Below are positions 5,601-7,490 of a DNA stretch of 7,490 bases, piece after piece. This DNA comes from Deltaproteobacteria bacterium (GTDB taxonomy: Bacteria > Myxococcota_A > UBA796 > UBA2385): NCBI GenBank assembly GCA_016845285.1, contig JAERSX010000339.1:1-7490 (forward strand). The letters are read 5' to 3'. A program made the position numbers and the translations under genes. Numbering within the stretch: the stretch's first letter is position 1; every line of letters begins with the position of its first letter. The notes under the pieces were generated by a model. That model saw only the letters and a list, made by a program, of their open reading frames with translations, was not told the origin of the DNA and searched no databases.

Positions 5601-6847
5601 ATCCCAGGGGCGGTGCGGTCGCCAGGCTTCTCGATCAAGGATGCCGGCACGATGTGGCCGTCCATGGTCAAGAAGGCCTCGACTCCAGAGGCCTCGCCAC
5701 CGACGGTGGAGATCTTGTCGTTGTCCCCCGACTCGAGATTTTCACGTGAGAAGTCGTAGACCCAGGACTTCACGTCCATCTCGAAGACGAAGTATCGGCC
5801 CGCCTGGAGGATGATCACGCCGCCATCGGCACGTTCTCCCATGATCATCATGGCGCCCCAGGCCGCAGCCTTGTCGAAGGTGTCGAACCCGCCCTCCGGT
5901 GTCTCTTCTGGCGCCTTGATCTCCTGGCCACCCATGAGGTCCACGGTGGTGACCTCCTTCCAGGTCCCGAGCTTCTTCCCCGTGATCAGCGGCGCCTTGT
6001 CGTCGTCCTCAGCCCCTTCTTCGGAGGCCTCCTGTCGCAGGATCGGACCACCCGAGGCCACCTCCTCGCCCGCAACCTCACCTTCGGAGGCACCGAGCCC
6101 CTCGGTCCCCACACCGATGGACTCGATGCCGTCGTCCATCTCGGTCTCGAAGGCGATCGCCGCATCGACGCGCTCGAGGTCTCCGAGGATCTGCCCCTCC
6201 CGCTGGTAGGCCTCTCGCTCCGCCGGATCGCTGGGGCTGGAGACGCCTCCCTCGATCTGGGTGGGCAGCCGCCCCTGGTCGTGCTGGACGACGTGGGTCA
6301 GCTCGTGGGCCAGCAGGCGGTCGCCAGCTGGGGTGCCCGGCGCCCACTTTCCCCGACCGAAGTAGATGTCGGTGCCGGTGGTGAACGCGTGGGCGTTGAG
6401 GACACGCGCCGACTGCTCGGCGGCACTGTCGTCGTGGATGCGCACGTGCCCGAAGTCGCGCCCGAATGCCCGCTCCATCCGAAGCTTCACCCCGTCCGGC
6501 ATGGGACGGCCGTGGCCGGCCACGATCTCCGCCGCGGCTCCGGCCGCCCCATCGGTCGAGGCGTGACGCATCAGCCGCAGCATGACCCGGTTCGACGAAA
6601 AGCCTGCTGCCCCGCTGGCGCCCAGTCCGGCGAGGTCGCTCATCACAAAGCCCCGCAGGACGGTTCCCATCCCCTCGGTGTGCTCTCCGCTCAGGGCCGC
6701 GTGCATGAAGTCGTTGCCCACGTGTGTGTGCATCTGCGTGATGCACTCGTGGGTCGGCCCGAGCTGCGATGCCTGGGCCTCCTCGGTCTCTTCGACGTCT
6801 TCGACCTGCTCGGACTTCGCTGCCGGCTTCTCGTCGACGAACCGCAT
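2630..6847 (-). CDS. Giant DUF4157 (eCIS-core) effector-like protein with JAMM-like and toxin-like C-terminal modules
   Basis: The 1405-aa product is probably a secreted effector. Order of parts: an acidic N-terminus (1-30); a DUF4157/eCIS-core domain at about 108-190, containing PMPDGVKLRMERAFGRDF, VRIHDDSAAEQSARVLNAHA and LLAHELTHVVQH (zincin-like H181-E182-x-x-H185); an acidic linker (240-285); an unassigned region (290-460); helical segments (460-660); a glycine-rich hydrophobic stretch at 693-735 and a second at 766-790; a Pro/Ala/Ser linker (800-865); a domain at about 880-1100 with a JAMM-like signature, H959-S-H961-P and S984-L-D-D987, and Glu916 as the possible catalytic acid; another low-complexity linker (1105-1200); a Lys/Glu/Ala-rich helix (1200-1245); and a basic C-terminal domain (1247-1405) ending in a strand and TGEWLPLTYHPE. 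There is no signal peptide, which fits loading into an injection apparatus. ATG at 6847 is preferred to an in-frame GTG at 6856 because GAAGGG (6856-6861) sits 8 nt upstream of the ATG and would overlap the GTG. DUF4157 is a family often found with extracellular contractile injection systems and polymorphic toxins. The enzyme activities are inferred from motifs. No same-strand immunity gene follows. Confidence 0.88.
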   Translation of the reverse strand: MRFVDEKPAAKSEQVEDVEETEEAQASQLGPTHECITQMHTHVGNDFMHAALSGEHTEGMGTVLRGFVMSDLAGLGASGAAGFSSNRVMLRLMRHASTDGAAGAAAEIVAGHGRPMPDGVKLRMERAFGRDFGHVRIHDDSAAEQSARVLNAHAFTTGTDIYFGRGKWAPGTPAGDRLLAHELTHVVQHDQGRLPTQIEGGVSSPSDPAEREAYQREGQILGDLERVDAAIAFETEMDDGIESIGVGTEGLGASEGEVAGEEVASGGPILRQEASEEGAEDDDKAPLITGKKLGTWKEVTTVDLMGGQEIKAPEETPEGGFDTFDKAAAWGAMMIMGERADGGVIILQAGRYFVFEMDVKSWVYDFSRENLESGDNDKISTVGGEASGVEAFLTMDGHIVPASLIEKPGDRTAPGICEPEDADVYWGVEKGATQTPEAGGFDDITERARNGELPDLGEDGSVALFKTLVRAKAIQNIHNSQRQMTELAAKYASPSAEQDSESGPEEESKWQQMRHLASLAHSLSVEQHNAESKILKLEGLLTGRAYLRDNPDFVDACRERGANLEVMDPSEDAPLIEVLEIEKPKAIAFRDARRLLLREHPEVGALDVSNVNDDVSNADMAERMQSGFEAMQVAFTDALQMIHVDDLAVTAMGEVINDAKKDLGIGESGDGGKGSLGEHVNNWLAGEERTEKIIQFGGLFAGIGLGLGAIVATAGWAVVLGALGGLTGLGTAIYDIEGAQDTWKASQASVGKNQIVTEDDKEKAKFAYTMAIISGVVSVVDFGISGFELVKMGRMAKVGATAGTDAASGASDAAKIDAPAPGAGTPGGAKSDTPNTQAETGPSASPKTAGDSPAQASGDPLPQAIRNGDQIASASSVNVPVGRPIASQDEAMEIMSRLRSGDAGALEELGVSKLPEGYLTNSHEWGLGRLPGPDGEFVVIRGSQSQVDWNHLDVVPVAHSHPVVDTGPTANRLLNADGVPGEVSLDDVLAGGGGMRDNQIHLFPSGSDVVFCADGGLPSHHVLTPYEYLGAGRIGNFVPGSGNPRITFEIEQPTRVGSFLGEQDLPIYRAEAVMRAEGEVPWKGSLWGCDGPGVVRKISLEQPQGLVPDAGAGGGRALDGTPPGGPAAQAPSQSKSAAPEPAASPEQASSGRTPSKGAPETQDASTGTTKDTKVADLDDPYGRAERAQNRSRTRPTPTQRTKARDKGKNKTEDQAKAESANKAKKAADEEQRIQNKEDLEEVDQPLTKTHRDAAGRGHGHKEHGYKTKMEAHKVRVETGRKPGGGQGEPAELSTKFYGPDQEMEALDKGRVELDRTLAEGNTPEMIDGKPNKVPVWVSTDRPRGFGGGYKAKVGPEGKAMKVGHGGNARKQGQIAEPVKKLKTAKVVYQFNPKTGEWLPLTYHPE

Positions 6848-6855
6848 GCAACCCA

Positions 6856-6861
6856 CCCTTC
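6856..6861 (-). promoter_or_regulatory. Ribosome binding site that decides the start of the large effector gene
   Basis: Read on the minus strand this is GAAGGG, followed by 8 nt and then ATG at 6847. It overlaps the alternative GTG (6856-6854), which therefore has no usable Shine-Dalgarno sequence of its own. The choice shortens the product by three residues (Met-Gly-Cys) and removes an N-terminal cysteine that could otherwise be over-interpreted. Confidence 0.6.
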
Positions 6862-6900
6862 TGTTGGCACACTCACGGTTACCGCGACCTTTTCGGCAGA

Positions 6901-6933
6901 CACGTCACACCCTGATCACAGATCTGTGACGTG
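6901..6933. promoter_or_regulatory. Nested palindrome and inverted repeat, probable operator between divergent genes
   Basis: Outer arms CACGTCACA (6901-6909) and TGTGACGTG (6925-6933) are exact reverse complements, 9 bp each, with a 15-nt spacer. Inside and overlapping the right arm is a perfect 14-bp palindrome, TCACAGATCTGTGA (6916-6929). The unit TCACA therefore occurs twice in direct orientation (6905-6909 and 6916-6920) and once inverted (6925-6929). The element is 54 nt upstream of the large effector start and 107 nt upstream of the start at 7041, so it could control either gene or both. The TCACA/TGTGA half-sites resemble those of the CRP/FNR family, but the palindrome has them in the opposite order to the E. 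coli CRP site, so I do not assign a regulator. Confidence 0.55.
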
Positions 6934-7040
6934 CGGCACATCGGGTCGAGCGCCGCTCACGTTCGGTCCCACGGCATCGGCATGCAGATAGAGCGGTCCT
7001 CCACAGACAAGACCGGCTCTTCCCCCCACTCGAGGCTCAC

Positions 7041-7490
7041 ATGGACCTCCTGGATGACCTGCCACCCGCGACGCCCGACAACCTCCCTGCCCTCATCGAG
7101 CGCATGGAGCGCGCCGAGGCGGTCTACAAGGTCCGGCGAGCCGAGCCTTACGCGGATCGCTTCCTGGGCCCGGACTACACGTCTCGCATCCTAGCGAGAC
7201 ACATCGGCACGCTCCACGACGTGACGGCCATCGGGGGCATCCTCCCCCTGCTGGAGCGGAGCCACCTGTACCGACTGGCTGCCTATGAGGCCCTCTCTCG
7301 CATGGGTCCCGACGCGGCCCCTCGCCTGCTGGCGGCCGCTTCCTCCGCCACGAGGCATGGCTCCTTTCGACACGACATCGCCAGCCGCTTGTTGGCCGGG
7401 GTGCTCGTCTGTGGGAGCCCCGCCCCCCTCCCTGAAGACGCCCATCTCGCCCACATCGTCCAGGTCCTCCACCAGCTGCTGGCCCTCCAC
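7041..7490 (+). CDS. Hypothetical helical, HEAT-repeat-like protein, N-terminal part only
   Basis: The frame starts at ATG 7041 and stays open for 150 codons to the window edge, so the C-terminus is missing. GAGG lies 5 nt upstream (7032-7035). Codon third positions are mostly G or C, as in the other genes here. There is no signal peptide. The first 60 residues are charged and helical (LIERMERAEAVYKVRRAEPY at 18-37). Residues 63-124 look like one or two helical hairpins: GGILPLLERSHLYRLAAYEA, then LSRMGPDAAPRLLAAASS, with the alternating leucine/alanine pattern and 'GPDAAPRLLAA' loop typical of HEAT-like repeats. Proteins of this kind are usually scaffolds for protein-protein contacts. It shares a divergent control region with the large effector gene, so joint regulation is possible; an immunity or chaperone role would be speculation. 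Assignment to the repeat class is tentative. Confidence 0.65.
   Translation, partial: MDLLDDLPPATPDNLPALIERMERAEAVYKVRRAEPYADRFLGPDYTSRILARHIGTLHDVTAIGGILPLLERSHLYRLAAYEALSRMGPDAAPRLLAAASSATRHGSFRHDIASRLLAGVLVCGSPAPLPEDAHLAHIVQVLHQLLALH

Larger units (their letters stand above)
6848..7040. promoter_or_regulatory. Divergent intergenic region upstream of the large effector gene and the HEAT-like gene
   Basis: The 193-nt region separates two divergent starts and must carry a promoter for each. It holds the operator-like repeats at 6901-6933, the effector's ribosome binding site (6856-6861) and a GAGG (7032-7035) 5 nt before the ATG at 7041. Its first half (6860-6930) is visibly less GC-rich than the flanking genes. 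I could not find a -35/-10 pair with good matches on either strand. Confidence 0.5.

Noticed and set aside
6931..7194. 87-codon plus-strand frame upstream of and overlapping the HEAT-like gene
   Set aside because: It begins inside the operator-like repeat, is Ser/Arg/Thr-rich without pattern, and overlaps in another frame a better gene starting at 7041 that has an SD sequence and repeat-like helices.

Overview
The window is GC-rich DNA whose genes have a strongly GC-biased third codon position. This bias also produces long spurious open frames on the opposite strand. A very large protein with a DUF4157/eCIS-core-type N-terminus and a cobalamin-type radical SAM protein suggest a predatory or environmental deltaproteobacterial lineage, most likely Myxococcota. 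That placement is an inference from composition and gene content, not a proof.

Layout, left to right. (1) Positions 1-139, minus strand: the first 46 codons of a gene that leaves the window. It lies 42 nt downstream of (2), a 541-aa B12-binding-type radical SAM protein (182-1807, minus) with a CX3CX2C cluster motif. The two look like one transcription unit, and the short product could be a peptide substrate. (3) Positions 1808-2140: a divergent intergenic region with a perfect 8-8-8 inverted repeat (2000-2023) and a third related half-site. (4) Positions 2141-2485, plus: a small exported protein with a Sec signal peptide, an acidic middle and a short C-terminal tail carrying three cysteines. 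(5) Positions 2486-2629: a short convergent spacer.

(6) Positions 2630-6847, minus: a 1405-aa multidomain protein that dominates the window. It reads as DUF4157 domain with an intact HELTH motif, then a long unassigned middle region, two glycine-rich hydrophobic segments, a Pro/Ala-rich linker, a domain with a JAMM-like HSHP...SLDD signature, a second low-complexity linker, a Lys/Glu-rich helix, and a basic C-terminal domain that resembles polymorphic-toxin ribonucleases of the BECR type. The architecture is that of a secreted effector, of the kind linked to extracellular contractile injection systems or polymorphic toxins. No immunity gene follows it on its own strand.

(7) Positions 6848-7040: a divergent intergenic region with a nested palindrome and inverted repeat (6901-6933), probably an operator. 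(8) From 7041 to the window end, plus: the start of a helical, HEAT-repeat-like protein that runs off the edge.

The most interesting candidate is the large effector, in particular its two putative effector modules in one chain. Second is the radical SAM gene with its short downstream partner. No RNA genes, CRISPR arrays, insertion sequences or origins were seen.
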